Assembly (NCBI RefSeq): GCF_001583495.1
Contig: NZ_LQAQ01000061.1
Location: 186,001 to 250,000 of the forward strand
Reading direction: 5' to 3'
From: Flammeovirga sp. SJP92
GTDB lineage: Bacteria > Bacteroidota > Bacteroidia > Cytophagales > Flammeovirgaceae
DNA: 64,000 nucleotides
Below are positions 43,254 through 52,647 of the stretch, piece after piece. A program made the translations under genes and the position numbers. The first letter of the stretch is position 1, and each line of letters starts with the position of its first letter. The notes below the pieces were generated by a model. It worked only from the letters and a program-made list of their open reading frames with translations, was not told the DNA's origin and ran no database searches.

Positions 43254-44612
43254 TTAATCCAAACGCATTGTATCTAATCCTTGACGTACAATTTTTTGAA
43301 TATCGTGCTTAGAAACATCAATGAATTCACAAAGAGCTAAATCCTCTTCTGCAACTTCATAGATTCCTAATGCTTCCATATTCTCATAATCATATGCAAG
43401 AATTGCTTTCAATAAATACATTGGATAAATATCCATAGGTACTACTTTCTCGAAACTACCTGTTACAGCAAATGGTCTATCTTGACCGTTTGTATTTGTA
43501 TCAAGTGCATATTTCTTAGAAGTGCTACCTAATAAACCGAACGCTTTGTGGAAGCTTAAACGGCTTGTGATTGGTGCCAACCACCCATCTGATAAGAAGA
43601 AACGTGCTTTGTTTCCTTCCTCAAGAGCAGTAACCATGTTAGAATAATATCCCAAGAAACCTTTCTTACCTACAGCATATCCTGTAAGTACGTTACCTGA
43701 AATAACACGAACATTATCACCTTTAATTTTTGCAGCTGAGATTGTTTCTAAGTTAACACCTGCGTATGTTTCAACATACTCTGGAGTATCAACCTTAGGA
43801 CCAGCTACAGCAATGATTCTTTTTGCATCGTATTTACCTTCCTTGAAAAGTTTACCTACTTGAGCTAAACCTTCAGGTGAAATAGTCCAAACTACATCAT
43901 TGCCACTTGTAACAGGTGCTGTGTGGTGAATTTGAACACCTACGTTACCTGCTGGGTGAGGTCCTGAGAATTTGTTTTTCTCAACGCCTGCAAGACCATC
44001 AAACAATGCAGAAGATTTTGAACCATTCAATCCTAAATACACCTTTGGAGTGAACTTTTTCAAAACATCAATACCAGCTTGAATGTAGCTTTCTTGACCC
44101 TTTAAAGTAAACTCAAAGTTTGGTGCTAATGGATGGCTATCAAATGCAGATACAAATACAGCTCTTGGTGAATCTGACGGATTAGCAACAATAGCATATG
44201 GACGACGCACTAACTGCGGCCAAACACCACTTTCAAGAAGGATCGCTTGCGCTTCTTCTTTGCTAACTTGGTCAATTGGTTTCACTGGAAACTCTTTGTA
44301 TTCAACTTGCGCGTCAGCTTTAACTACGACTGCAAGTAACTTACGGCGTTCTCCACGTTGGATTTCAACGATTTCGCCGCTTACAGGTGATGTATATTTA
44401 ACTTCTTCTAATTTCCCATCAATTAAGATTGGGTCACCTGCCTTTACTTTCTCGCCTACTTTAACCACAGCCTTAGGACGAATCATCCCAGGGAAGTCCT
44501 CTGGTTTAATGGCAAATGTTGTGGGTGTATCAATATTCTTAGCGATGCTTTCTGCAGCCTCGCCTACTAGTTTGATATCAAACCCTTTTTTTAATTTCAC
44601 GTTATTAGACAT
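43254..44612 (-). CDS. nqrA: Na+-translocating NADH:quinone reductase subunit A
   Basis: The 452-residue product is the soluble NqrA subunit: VKLKKGFDIKLVGEA at the start, IKPEDFPGMIRPKAVVKVGEKVKAGDPI, the lipoyl-like SPVSGEIVEIQRGERRKLLAVVV, and PHPAGNVGVQIHH. It sits on the cytoplasmic face of the complex. It is the first gene of nqrABCDE. A -7 element TAAGTTTG (minus strand, 44659-44666) lies about 47 bases upstream and should drive the operon. Length fits the family. Confidence 0.97.
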   Translation of the reverse strand: MSNNVKLKKGFDIKLVGEAAESIAKNIDTPTTFAIKPEDFPGMIRPKAVVKVGEKVKAGDPILIDGKLEEVKYTSPVSGEIVEIQRGERRKLLAVVVKADAQVEYKEFPVKPIDQVSKEEAQAILLESGVWPQLVRRPYAIVANPSDSPRAVFVSAFDSHPLAPNFEFTLKGQESYIQAGIDVLKKFTPKVYLGLNGSKSSALFDGLAGVEKNKFSGPHPAGNVGVQIHHTAPVTSGNDVVWTISPEGLAQVGKLFKEGKYDAKRIIAVAGPKVDTPEYVETYAGVNLETISAAKIKGDNVRVISGNVLTGYAVGKKGFLGYYSNMVTALEEGNKARFFLSDGWLAPITSRLSFHKAFGLLGSTSKKYALDTNTNGQDRPFAVTGSFEKVVPMDIYPMYLLKAILAYDYENMEALGIYEVAEEDLALCEFIDVSKHDIQKIVRQGLDTMRLD

Positions 44613-44658
44613 CGGATATTATCGAGTGACAGAGTAAACGCTCCTATATTTTTATCTG

Positions 44659-44666
44659 CAAACTTA
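44659..44666 (-). promoter_or_regulatory. Predicted -7 promoter element of the nqr operon
   Basis: On the minus strand this is TAAGTTTG, an exact TAnnTTTG match, 47 bases before the nqrA start codon. No TTG lies at the ideal -33 spacing. Confidence 0.55.
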
Positions 44667-44852
44667 ATAAATTCATATCTGCTATGAAACTTAATTGGTA
44701 AGTGATTTTCAACAGATTTTCAAAAAATCCTGAATAACAATGAATATCTTTTTAAGAATTAACAAATTATTTAAAATGCCAATTCCATCATAAATTGTAT
44801 ATTGTAACGTTATAAAATAAAAACAAAGTTCAAACAACAATTTTTTAATGCC

Positions 44853-45239
44853 GTGAATAATACTGAAATTTCTGCTATCTGGGAACAAATCAACCACAGA
44901 AAAGACGTAGCAAAAGTACATAATCTTCACTTTATCAAGGTAGTAGACCAAAACTTAAAGAACCCTCACTTGATTACTTGGGATTTTCACAACAAGGAAG
45001 TTTTGATCTCTGAGGTGCCCTATATCAACACTGTAGATGATGAACCCTTAAACTTGAAAGACTATAAATACCTATGGGTAATGGAAGACAACCCTAGTGA
45101 TCAAGCCTTATTTAGAATCTTACTAAATAACGATGGTAAAACGATAAATTTGAAAACTTTATTCCATCCTTCACACAAAAACAATAATCTAACAGTAAAA
45201 TACTTAGGATTAGTTGAAGAAGAAGTAATTTCAGAATAA
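44853..45239 (+). CDS. Protein of unknown function with GTG start
   Basis: The 128-residue product starts with GTG at 44853; the only ATG before it, at 44848, is in another frame and reads ATG-CCG-TGA. The protein has no signal peptide, starts NNTEISAIWEQINHRKDVAKVH and includes YKYLWVMEDNPSDQALFRILLNNDG. It is rich in Asn and Asp and looks like a small globular cytosolic domain, but I do not recognise it. It lies between the nqr operon (opposite strand, divergent) and the nitroreductase gene (convergent). No function can be inferred. Confidence 0.65.
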   Translation: MNNTEISAIWEQINHRKDVAKVHNLHFIKVVDQNLKNPHLITWDFHNKEVLISEVPYINTVDDEPLNLKDYKYLWVMEDNPSDQALFRILLNNDGKTINLKTLFHPSHKNNNLTVKYLGLVEEEVISE

Positions 45240-45358
45240 AAGAAGAGCTATCCGTATTTTACTATAAACTGAACTAAAGTAGATTTATTTGTTTAATATC
45301 CACCCAATCAAGTTAGTAAAATAAAGATAGCTCATTTAAAAATATTATCTAAAACAGC

Positions 45359-46093
45359 TTATTTTTGGAAGATCACTTCCTTATTTGCCACTCTAGTTCT
45401 TTTGTTGTAAATCCCACCTTCTGCTGCTGCACCGCATCCAATAATCATACTAATTTCAGCATCCTTAGGCAGTTCTAAAAGCTTTTTAATTCGTTTACTA
45501 TCGAAACCCTCCATTGGGCATGTATCATAACCTTCTGCTTTCATGCTGTACATAAAAGTCATCGCCGCTAATGATACACTCTTATGCAATGTGATACGAA
45601 CATCTGTTTTTGTCACTTCTCTATACATTGGTCTTTTGAAACCAACGTACCAAGCATAAACTTTCTTGAAAAAACTTCTCAATCCACCAAAAGTATCGTT
45701 ATTATACAACACTGGAATCAGTTTTTCATAATAACTCAATGCTTTGGCTTTATCTTTTTGAGAAATATCCTCTGGAAAAGATGATTTCATTTTCTCTAAA
45801 TTGAAAGACGCTCGCTCTCTCCATAGTTTTGGTCTAACTACAAATAATACTAATTCTCTAGCTGTAGTTGCCGCCTTCTGACGCATACAATTTTCAGCCA
45901 CTTCCTTTCTCAAGTCCTCAGAAGTAATTCTGTAAAACTCCCACATTTGCATATTAGAACTGTTTGGGGACAAGGTTGCACGTTCAAGACTTCTTTGTAC
46001 TGCCTCGTGATCAAAGTCTGATTCTTGATCATAAATACGTACAGATCGTCTAGATTGAACAATCTCATCAAAATATTTTGCACTGTTAGTCAT
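45359..46093 (-). CDS. Nitroreductase-family flavoprotein
   Basis: The 244-residue product has the nitroreductase fold: a first helix with IVQSRRSVRIYD that binds FMN phosphate, then LERATLSPNSSNMQMWEFY, LVLFVVRPKLWR, and near the C-terminus ALMTFMYSMKAEGYDTCPMEGFDSKRI (the usual A-GLG---M-GFD motif) and SMIIGCGAAAEGG. It uses FMN and NAD(P)H to reduce nitro or quinone-like compounds; the actual substrate is not known. An insertion of about 40 residues between helices (SQKDKAKALSYYEK) is larger than usual. The gene stands alone. Confidence 0.9.
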   Translation of the reverse strand: MTNSAKYFDEIVQSRRSVRIYDQESDFDHEAVQRSLERATLSPNSSNMQMWEFYRITSEDLRKEVAENCMRQKAATTARELVLFVVRPKLWRERASFNLEKMKSSFPEDISQKDKAKALSYYEKLIPVLYNNDTFGGLRSFFKKVYAWYVGFKRPMYREVTKTDVRITLHKSVSLAAMTFMYSMKAEGYDTCPMEGFDSKRIKKLLELPKDAEISMIIGCGAAAEGGIYNKRTRVANKEVIFQK

Positions 46094-46229
46094 TTTTCTT
46101 GTCCGATTAAATACTTTAATTGTCAGTTTTATTAAACGATTATTATTTTTGTTTTATCATTTTTTATTTAATAATTCAAACAACTAATCATCCAATTAGT
46201 GCAAATTTAATCATTTAGAATAATTCATC

Positions 46230-46727
46230 ATGTTAAAATTAATTTCTAAACTCTTACTGTTCATCTCAATCCCGTTATTTATTATCTCTTGTGGTAGCGA
46301 TGAAGAAGCAATTCCAGGCAATGCAACTTTTTATGCAGATGAGACAGTAGGATTCTCAAAACAACAAATTACAATCACGATTACTGACAATAACGATGAT
46401 CCTGTAAAAACAGGTGTGTTAAGACAATATGCAACAGACCCTAATTGTGGAATGACTACAGGTATTGATGTATTTACTGTAGATTTACCTGAAGGTTCTT
46501 ATTTTGTATACGCAGTTGAATCTGACGATGATTCTGTTGATCCTCCTTTACAGGGTGCATGGTTTACAGGCCTTGAAGGTTACAAATTGGAAATCACATC
46601 AGGTACTTGTCAAAGATTTGTTCTAGGTGAGGACCCGTTTGAGGAAAGACCAAATCCAAACACTAATACTAGATTGAAAGGTTTTAAACAACTTTCAATC
46701 ACTTTAGTAGGTGAAAGCGATTTATAA
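46230..46727 (+). CDS. Lipoprotein of unknown function
   Basis: The 165-residue product has a signal sequence with lipobox FIISC (about residue 21), so it is a predicted lipoprotein. The mature part is an immunoglobulin-like or carboxypeptidase-regulatory-like beta-sandwich: ITITITDNNDDPVKTGVLRQYATDPNCG, VDLPEGSYFVYAVESDDD. Two Cys residues (CGM, TCQRF) may form a disulphide. It ends with a short basic-polar tail. I cannot assign a function. It is transcribed toward moaA and separated from it by a terminator. Confidence 0.75.
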   Translation: MLKLISKLLLFISIPLFIISCGSDEEAIPGNATFYADETVGFSKQQITITITDNNDDPVKTGVLRQYATDPNCGMTTGIDVFTVDLPEGSYFVYAVESDDDSVDPPLQGAWFTGLEGYKLEITSGTCQRFVLGEDPFEERPNPNTNTRLKGFKQLSITLVGESDL

Positions 46728-46738
46728 AAAATGTTCAA

Positions 46739-46776
46739 AAAAAAAGAGGTAATCAAACGTTACCTCTTTTTTTATC
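46739..46776. terminator. Bidirectional terminator between lipoprotein gene and moaA
   Basis: AAAAAAAGAGGTAA (46739-46752) pairs with TTACCTCTTTTTTT (46760-46773) over a 7-base loop; A/T runs serve both strands. Confidence 0.9.
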
Positions 46777-47749
46777 CTCCAATTAAGGACATTGAATCTA
46801 AATCTTTATTATGGTTTTTCTCTTCATCAAAACCTGATGCCTTTTTCAAGAGTAAATGTTCTTTTACTTTTTCAATAACTTCTGCATCAGAACTCCCACT
46901 TCTTATCACTGACTTAAGGTCCATTCCCTTTTGAGAATATAAACAATTCCTCAACTCACCTAATGAGGTAATTCTCAAACGATCACAAGTCCCACAGAAA
47001 GTTCTAGTAAAAGCCGGTATAATTCCTAAAGAGCCTTTAAGTTGACCTGAAGAATAGACTTTGGCTGTTGAAGAACCATCTAATTCTTTTAAATCTACAA
47101 ACTCCTTCTTTAGTTCATTTTCTATATCAATATAATTCCAGCTCTTGGAAACCTTTTTCCCTTTACCATTGAAAGGCATTTCTTCAATAAAACGAACTTG
47201 AATAGGATATAATTTTGCAAAGTTGGCCAATGGTATGATTTCATCCGTATTTTTACCTTCCATCACCACCATATTCACTTTCACCTTAAAGTTTTTTGCG
47301 ACCATTAACTTCAGTGATTGCATCACCTTATCAAAATCGTCTCTGCGTGTTATTTCAAAAAACTTCTCTTTTGAAGTGGCATCAAGACTCAAATTGATAT
47401 TTTTAATCCCTATCTCTTCAAGTTCATCCAAGTATTCGTCCAAAAGAACTCCATTAGTGGTAATTGCCACCTCTTTAATTCCTTCAATTTTCACCAATTC
47501 CCTCAAGAAATGAATTAAACCTTTTCTTACGAATGGCTCCCCTCCTGTAATTCTGACTTTTTCAACTCCATTTTCAGCCAACAAACTCACTAACCTCAAC
47601 ATTTCTTCAAAAGACAATAATTTATCTTTCTGAACAAACTTCATATGCTCAGGCATACAATAGGTACATCTCAGATTACATCGGTCAGTTACTGCCAATC
47701 GTAAATATTTGATTTGTCTTTGAAACTTATCTGTTAACACGCTATTCAA
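46772..47749 (-). CDS. moaA: GTP 3',8-cyclase MoaA
   Basis: The 325-residue radical-SAM protein has the N-terminal CNLRCTYC (Cys24, 28, 31), which holds the SAM-binding iron-sulphur cluster, and the C-terminal FCGTCDRLRITSLGELRNCLYS, which holds the second cluster near the substrate. It converts GTP to 3',8-cyclo-GTP, the first step of molybdenum cofactor synthesis. RITGGEPFVRKGL and TNGVLLDEYL are also conserved. It lies downstream of the nap genes on the same strand, with a terminator between. moaC, its partner, is not in the window. The identification is firm. Confidence 0.96.
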   Translation of the reverse strand: MNSVLTDKFQRQIKYLRLAVTDRCNLRCTYCMPEHMKFVQKDKLLSFEEMLRLVSLLAENGVEKVRITGGEPFVRKGLIHFLRELVKIEGIKEVAITTNGVLLDEYLDELEEIGIKNINLSLDATSKEKFFEITRRDDFDKVMQSLKLMVAKNFKVKVNMVVMEGKNTDEIIPLANFAKLYPIQVRFIEEMPFNGKGKKVSKSWNYIDIENELKKEFVDLKELDGSSTAKVYSSGQLKGSLGIIPAFTRTFCGTCDRLRITSLGELRNCLYSQKGMDLKSVIRSGSSDAEVIEKVKEHLLLKKASGFDEEKNHNKDLDSMSLIGG

Positions 47750-47782
47750 TTTGTGGTGAATGAATGTGCAATTTAATAAATA

Positions 47783-47823
47783 AATAGGTCTTGTACTCTG
47801 CTATTTAGAATACAAGACCTAAT
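47783..47823 (-). terminator. Terminator after the nap operon
   Basis: TAGGTCTTGTA (47785-47795) pairs with TACAAGACCTA (47811-47821) over a 15-base loop. It separates the small membrane-protein gene from moaA. Confidence 0.75.
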
Positions 47824-47850
47824 AATATATAAGAAATGATTAAAAATCTT

Positions 47851-48039
47851 TTATAGAAGATCTTTGCTTGTCAAATCTTTATAAACTTCCCAAAGCACTA
47901 ATGCTACTGCCACTCCAATACAAGGCTGAGCAACAAATACAAATAAGAACATTAGATAAGGGTTTGGAAATATGATATATGGAATAGAGATTGCCAAACC
48001 TACAATCACTAACATACTTTCTATAAATACTTTTCTCAT
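47851..48039 (-). CDS. Small membrane protein linked to nitrate reductase genes
   Basis: Starting at ATG 48039, one base after the stop of the cytochrome gene, the product has 62 residues and begins MRKVFIESML; a longer frame from 48069 overlaps the cytochrome gene and is less likely. It has two hydrophobic segments (about 5-25 and 30-52; SIPYIIFPNPYLMFLFVF, then IGVAVALVLWEV) and a charged end. I do not know the family. The tight coupling with napC-like and napA genes suggests a small accessory membrane subunit of the nitrate reductase. Confidence 0.7.
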   Translation of the reverse strand: MRKVFIESMLVIVGLAISIPYIIFPNPYLMFLFVFVAQPCIGVAVALVLWEVYKDLTSKDLL

Positions 48040-48040
48040 G

Positions 48041-48748
48041 TTATTTAGATTGTTCTGCTGAAGCAGCAAGTGTATTAATGTAATCTTTTACTTCTTGAGC
48101 ATTTACAACTTCCTTCACTTTAGGATCCGAAAGCCATTTGTACTCTTTGCTACCTGGCGTTCTTTTTGAAGGCTCAGGGTGTGCTCTACCATGACAGTTC
48201 AAACATGAAATTGTAGGATCATCACCCAACAAATTTTCAACTACAGGAGCGTGCTCGTCAACAGCTTCAAAAGTTCTTGAACCTTGGTGACAACCATAAC
48301 AGTTCATAGAATTAAATTCACCTCTATAACGAATAGGTTCTGTATATGTTTTAGTTACATAACGCATTAAGTGACGGTAGCCATCCAACTTTGCTTTCAT
48401 TGTACCTTGAAAACCATAATCTGCGTGACAGCTATAACACTCATGCTCAGCAATCCAACCGTTTTGATAATGTCTTGATGCTAATGTCTGAGAATGAGAA
48501 TCGAACATCATATCATTAGCCATTGGTGACATCACGTGGCAACTTTGACACGTTGTTGATTCTTTTGAAGACACAAAAACGTGATAATTACCTAACAATA
48601 ACGCCAACAACGGGAATACAATGATTCCAAAAAGCACCATAGATCTAACTTTGGCACTTAACTCATGTCTATTAGCTCTTAATTGATACAGCAATATAAC
48701 TTCTACGATGAGCACAAATATTGCCAATACATCTAATATTATTTCCAT
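48041..48748 (-). CDS. napC: NapC/NirT-type tetraheme cytochrome c, quinol-linked
   Basis: The 235-residue product has an N-terminal hydrophobic stretch of two segments (about 5-22 and 33-52) and four CxxCH heme motifs: CQSCH, CYSCH, CYGCH and CLNCH. This is the NapC/NirT arrangement that takes electrons from menaquinol and passes them to a periplasmic reductase. NapA is encoded directly upstream (22 bases apart). No NapB is seen, so this protein probably feeds NapA directly. An NrfH-like role cannot be excluded, but no NrfA is present here. Confidence 0.9.
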   Translation of the reverse strand: MEIILDVLAIFVLIVEVILLYQLRANRHELSAKVRSMVLFGIIVFPLLALLLGNYHVFVSSKESTTCQSCHVMSPMANDMMFDSHSQTLASRHYQNGWIAEHECYSCHADYGFQGTMKAKLDGYRHLMRYVTKTYTEPIRYRGEFNSMNCYGCHQGSRTFEAVDEHAPVVENLLGDDPTISCLNCHGRAHPEPSKRTPGSKEYKWLSDPKVKEVVNAQEVKDYINTLAASAEQSK

Positions 48749-48769
48749 AAATCTAAAGAAGTTAATTTG

Positions 48770-51058
48770 TTATACCTTTTTTACTTTGATCGCAGTCACT
48801 TTGTAATCAGGCTCCTTTGAAATTGGATCATGATCATCTGAAACTACATTGTTCACTAAGAATTTTGCATCATAGAATGCACCAAAGACAACTCCTGGCG
48901 TTTCGTGATCAGAAATATCCACGATACCTTGCATCTTACCACGACTACTTTCCACCTCAATTTTATCTCCTTTCTTCACATTATTCAAACCAGCGTCCTG
49001 AGGATGGAATACAAAACGACCTGGACCAGCAGAATGCTTCAGTTCGGAAATTCTATAAGTCATCGTACCAGTATGCCATTGTGAAATCACACGACCAGTG
49101 GTTAAGAATAATGGCTTATCTTCAGATACATCTTCTACACCTGCTTTATAAGGCCTTGCAAATACTACAGCCTTTCCGTCAGGTTTTCCATAGAAATGAA
49201 CTTTATGTTGATCATTGACATGCTTGTCAGCAAAAGGGTCTCCTTTGATATATCTTCTTACAGTACCCGGATGATCTTCCGAAGGACAAGGCCATTGAAT
49301 ACCTCTCTCCTTCTTCAAGCGATCATACGTGATACCACTGAAGTCATATTTACTTGCTTTAGATATATTTCTATACTCATCCCAACACTCATTCGGTGTT
49401 TTATAAGTAATCAAATTACCTTGTCCCATTCTGTTGGCAAAATCAACCAAAATATCAAAATCTGAACGAGCGTCACCCACTGGCTCTCTCAGTTTTTCGA
49501 TAATTTGATATCTTCTTTCTGTTTGACCGTAAACACCTTCTTTTTCAATATAAAGTGCCGCCGGTAAAAGAATATCTGCAAACTTAGCTGTTTCTGTATC
49601 CGCAAAGATTTCCGATACTACTAAGAAAGCTTTTTCCATTCCTTCTCTATAATATTGGTTGTTTGGCAAACTTTGTGCTGGGTTCGTACACATAATCAAC
49701 GCTGCTTTCACCTCGTCTTTTACCATACCATCAAACATTGCTAAAGCATGTCTACCAGGTTTTGGAGCAATAGTACCTTCAGGAACTTTCCATAATTTCT
49801 CCATCTCTTGACGGTGTGTTCCATTGGCCACTAATCTACCGTTAGGCAACAAATGAGCTAATGAGCCAGTATCTCTAACACCTCCACAAGCATTCGATTG
49901 CCCTGTCAGTGATAAAGGAGTAGCACCTGGACGACAAATTTGACCTGTGATTAGGTGAAGGGAATTAAGAGTGTTATTCAAGAATACACCTTGTACTCTT
50001 TGGTTAATACCCATAGTCCATAAAGACATCGTTGCTTTTGAGCTAGCAAATTGATAAGCCACTTCTCTGATTTCTCTTGGAGTGATACCTAATTCATCCG
50101 CTACTTTCTCTGGACGGTACTCCTTCAAAAACTCCTTGTATTCTTCCAAAGAGATCTTTTTTGCACCATCATTAAAGCTAACATGCTTTGCAATGAAATC
50201 ATCATCCAATAATTCCAATTCTGACATTACTGAACACATTGAGTTCAATAATAGCATATCTTTACCTGGTAAAACCGGAAGGTAAATATCTGCACGTTCA
50301 GCTGTCTTTGTTTTTCTTGGATCTACAACTATAATTTTCACATTCTTGTTGGCTTTCTTACGCAACATGATGCGTTCCCATAATGGAGGGTGACACTCAT
50401 AAGCATTAGAACCAATTAAGAAAAATGTTTCAGCATGATCGATATCAACATACGCCCCAGGAGGTTCATCTTTACCAAAAGTCTGTGTATATCCAACTGC
50501 AGCAGAAGCCATACATAAACGTGGGTTACCATCAACATTATTTGATCTTAATCCCGCCTTAAATAACTTATTTGCTGTATACGACTCTTCGATTAATAGC
50601 TGACCAGAACCATAATAGCCAATACTTTCTGGGCCATGATCCTGTAATGCTTCTTTGAATTTAGAAGTCATCAAACTCATTGCTTCTTCCCATGAAGCCT
50701 CAACGAATTTACCGTCCTTCTTGATTTTTGGAGTTTTCAATCTGTTAGGATCCTTCATCAATGAATCTAACATTGATCCCTTGATACAGATAACGCCCTT
50801 ATTGTGTGCTTCCTGATCGCCGCGTACACGAACTAACTTCTCTTTGTTCATTCCCAGCATCACGCCACAACCTGTACCACAGTATCTACATACTGACTTG
50901 TGCCATGACTTCACTGGACCTTCATCAACAATTAATTCGGTAAGCCCCCAACCACTGAGGGCAGCACCACCTACAGCTACTGTACCTCCAGTTAGTTTTA
51001 AAAAATCTCTCCTCGATAGATTCAGATTCTCTTTGTCGTTTTGTTTCCCCATTGACAA
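48770..51058 (-). CDS. napA: Periplasmic nitrate reductase catalytic subunit NapA
   Basis: The 762-residue product has a Tat signal (SRRDFLKLTGGTVAVGG) and then the four-cysteine motif for the iron-sulphur cluster (CRYCGTGCGVMLG with the fourth Cys in GVICIKG). PRLCMASAA holds the Cys that should ligate molybdenum. Motifs for binding the two pyranopterins (SNAYECHPPLWER, PGAYVDID, the C-terminal FLTTGRVISQWHTGTMT) are in place. It reduces nitrate to nitrite in the periplasm. NapC and a small membrane protein follow in the same operon; NapB, NapD and the other Nap proteins are not seen. The Mo cofactor genes moaA, moaD and moaE are nearby. Confidence 0.93.
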   Translation of the reverse strand: MSMGKQNDKENLNLSRRDFLKLTGGTVAVGGAALSGWGLTELIVDEGPVKSWHKSVCRYCGTGCGVMLGMNKEKLVRVRGDQEAHNKGVICIKGSMLDSLMKDPNRLKTPKIKKDGKFVEASWEEAMSLMTSKFKEALQDHGPESIGYYGSGQLLIEESYTANKLFKAGLRSNNVDGNPRLCMASAAVGYTQTFGKDEPPGAYVDIDHAETFFLIGSNAYECHPPLWERIMLRKKANKNVKIIVVDPRKTKTAERADIYLPVLPGKDMLLLNSMCSVMSELELLDDDFIAKHVSFNDGAKKISLEEYKEFLKEYRPEKVADELGITPREIREVAYQFASSKATMSLWTMGINQRVQGVFLNNTLNSLHLITGQICRPGATPLSLTGQSNACGGVRDTGSLAHLLPNGRLVANGTHRQEMEKLWKVPEGTIAPKPGRHALAMFDGMVKDEVKAALIMCTNPAQSLPNNQYYREGMEKAFLVVSEIFADTETAKFADILLPAALYIEKEGVYGQTERRYQIIEKLREPVGDARSDFDILVDFANRMGQGNLITYKTPNECWDEYRNISKASKYDFSGITYDRLKKERGIQWPCPSEDHPGTVRRYIKGDPFADKHVNDQHKVHFYGKPDGKAVVFARPYKAGVEDVSEDKPLFLTTGRVISQWHTGTMTYRISELKHSAGPGRFVFHPQDAGLNNVKKGDKIEVESSRGKMQGIVDISDHETPGVVFGAFYDAKFLVNNVVSDDHDPISKEPDYKVTAIKVKKV

Positions 51059-51132
51059 TAAGTATTAAATTTTCATTTACATTTATATGTATCTTTTTCC
51101 TCTCAGAAATTAATAATTTTAGAGTTACGATG

Positions 51133-51140
51133 TAAATTTG
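51133..51140 (+). promoter_or_regulatory. Possible -7 promoter element in the napA-porin divergent region
   Basis: TAAATTTG matches TAnnTTTG. It lies 148 bases before the porin gene start, which is far, and no TTG lies at the ideal -33 distance, so the call is weak. Confidence 0.3.
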
Positions 51141-51287
51141 TGATACAATTTCTCATAAAAACATGATGATAGTCATACCTTTCTAACTTTATTGTTTATT
51201 CACAAAACATTTTTCAGCTAAAATTGCTATGCTATTTTTTTTAAGATATTTTAGCGCAGTCAATATTAATCTAACTTAATTTATAGT

Positions 51288-52610
51288 ATGTTAAGAAAAT
51301 TACTACTACCTGCATCAATCCTTCTGTTACTGAGCAACTTCGCTCTAGCACAAGACTTTTCAATTGATGCTCAATTAAAGCCTCGTTATGAACATAGAAA
51401 TGGATTTGGTGCACTAAGACCATCTAACGGTGATCTTGACCGTGCAGCAGATTTTGTATCTCAGAGAGCAAGACTACGTTTCTTATTTAACGATAAGAGT
51501 GAGAAGTTCAAAATGGGATTCTCAGTACAAGATGTTAGAACATGGGGTGAAATCAATCACTTTGCCAACAAAGACAATGGAAACTTCCATATTCATGAGG
51601 CTTATGGTGAATTATTATTTACTGAAGCGTTTTCAGCTAAAGTAGGTCGTCAAGAGTTAGTATATGATGACCACAGAATCTTTGGTTCAGTAGATTGGGC
51701 TCAGCAGGCAAGAAGCCATGATGCATTAGTTTTAAGATATGAAAAGAGCTTTAAACTACATGCAGGTTTCTCAATTGCAACTACTGGCGAGTCTAACTTC
51801 TACTCTCAGAATTTAGCCAATTCTTATAAAGCAATGCAATACTTATGGTTCCACAAGAAATTTGAAGAGTTTAAGTTATCTGCATTATTTATGAATTTAG
51901 GCCTTGAGCAAACAGATGTAGCTCAACCTAATAGAAATGATTTCCAAACTGTTTACCAACAAACATTAGGTGCACACGGTGAATGGAGACCTGGTAAATT
52001 TGGCTTAAACGCATCTGTTTACTATCAATTTGGCAAAACTGGTGTAGGTGCAAATGAGCAAACAATTGGAGCTTACAATGGTCTACTTGAGTTATTATTC
52101 AACCCTAATGACAAGTTAGGTTTCATTTTAGGTGGTGAGATCCTTTCAGGTACTGCTTACGATGCTGACGCTGGAGACAACAATTCATTCAACCCTTATT
52201 TTGGCACAAACCACAAATTTAATGGTCACATGGATTACTTCTACGTAGGTGGAAGAAACCCTAATGGTGGTCTTACAGACATCTACATTGGCGCTACTTA
52301 TAAAGTAAACGATCAATGGAACTTCTATGGTAGATTACATCAATTCATGTCTGCTGCAAAAATTACTGATAACAATGGAGCAGAAGTTGACAGTAACTTA
52401 GGTACTGAATTCGACTTAATCATCAACCATAAATTCAACAAGTACATCACTATCCAAGGTGGTTGGTCAGGTATGTTTGCAACAGAATCTATGCAATATG
52501 CAACAGCTGCTAACAACGGTGGTGACCACACTAAATTCAACAACTGGGGTTGGATGGGCTTAGTAATCAAGCCAACTTTATTCTCAACAAAAAAGGAAGC
52601 TAAAAACTAA
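51288..52610 (+). CDS. Outer-membrane porin-like beta-barrel, alginate-export-type family
   Basis: The 440-residue product has a signal peptide (LLLPASILLLLSNFALAQ) and then an alternating pattern of short amphipathic strands throughout, with aromatic residues at the ends (VSQRARLRFLFNDKSEKFKMGFSVQD, EAYGELLFTEAFSAKVGRQELVYDDHRIFG), as in the alginate-export / OprD-like porins. These form passive channels for small anions. The gene diverges from napA. A porin for nitrate or nitrite is a plausible role, but this rests on position only. The barrel assignment is fairly firm; the substrate is not. Confidence 0.85.
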   Translation: MLRKLLLPASILLLLSNFALAQDFSIDAQLKPRYEHRNGFGALRPSNGDLDRAADFVSQRARLRFLFNDKSEKFKMGFSVQDVRTWGEINHFANKDNGNFHIHEAYGELLFTEAFSAKVGRQELVYDDHRIFGSVDWAQQARSHDALVLRYEKSFKLHAGFSIATTGESNFYSQNLANSYKAMQYLWFHKKFEEFKLSALFMNLGLEQTDVAQPNRNDFQTVYQQTLGAHGEWRPGKFGLNASVYYQFGKTGVGANEQTIGAYNGLLELLFNPNDKLGFILGGEILSGTAYDADAGDNNSFNPYFGTNHKFNGHMDYFYVGGRNPNGGLTDIYIGATYKVNDQWNFYGRLHQFMSAAKITDNNGAEVDSNLGTEFDLIINHKFNKYITIQGGWSGMFATESMQYATAANNGGDHTKFNNWGWMGLVIKPTLFSTKKEAKN

Positions 52611-52647
52611 TTCTTTATCAAAGAAAAGTTTTATAGTTCAACATATA

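Noticed and set aside
48041-48748. NrfH (nitrite reductase partner) as identity of the tetraheme cytochrome
   Set aside because: No nrfA-type pentaheme gene is near, and napA is directly adjacent; NapC-type is the better call.
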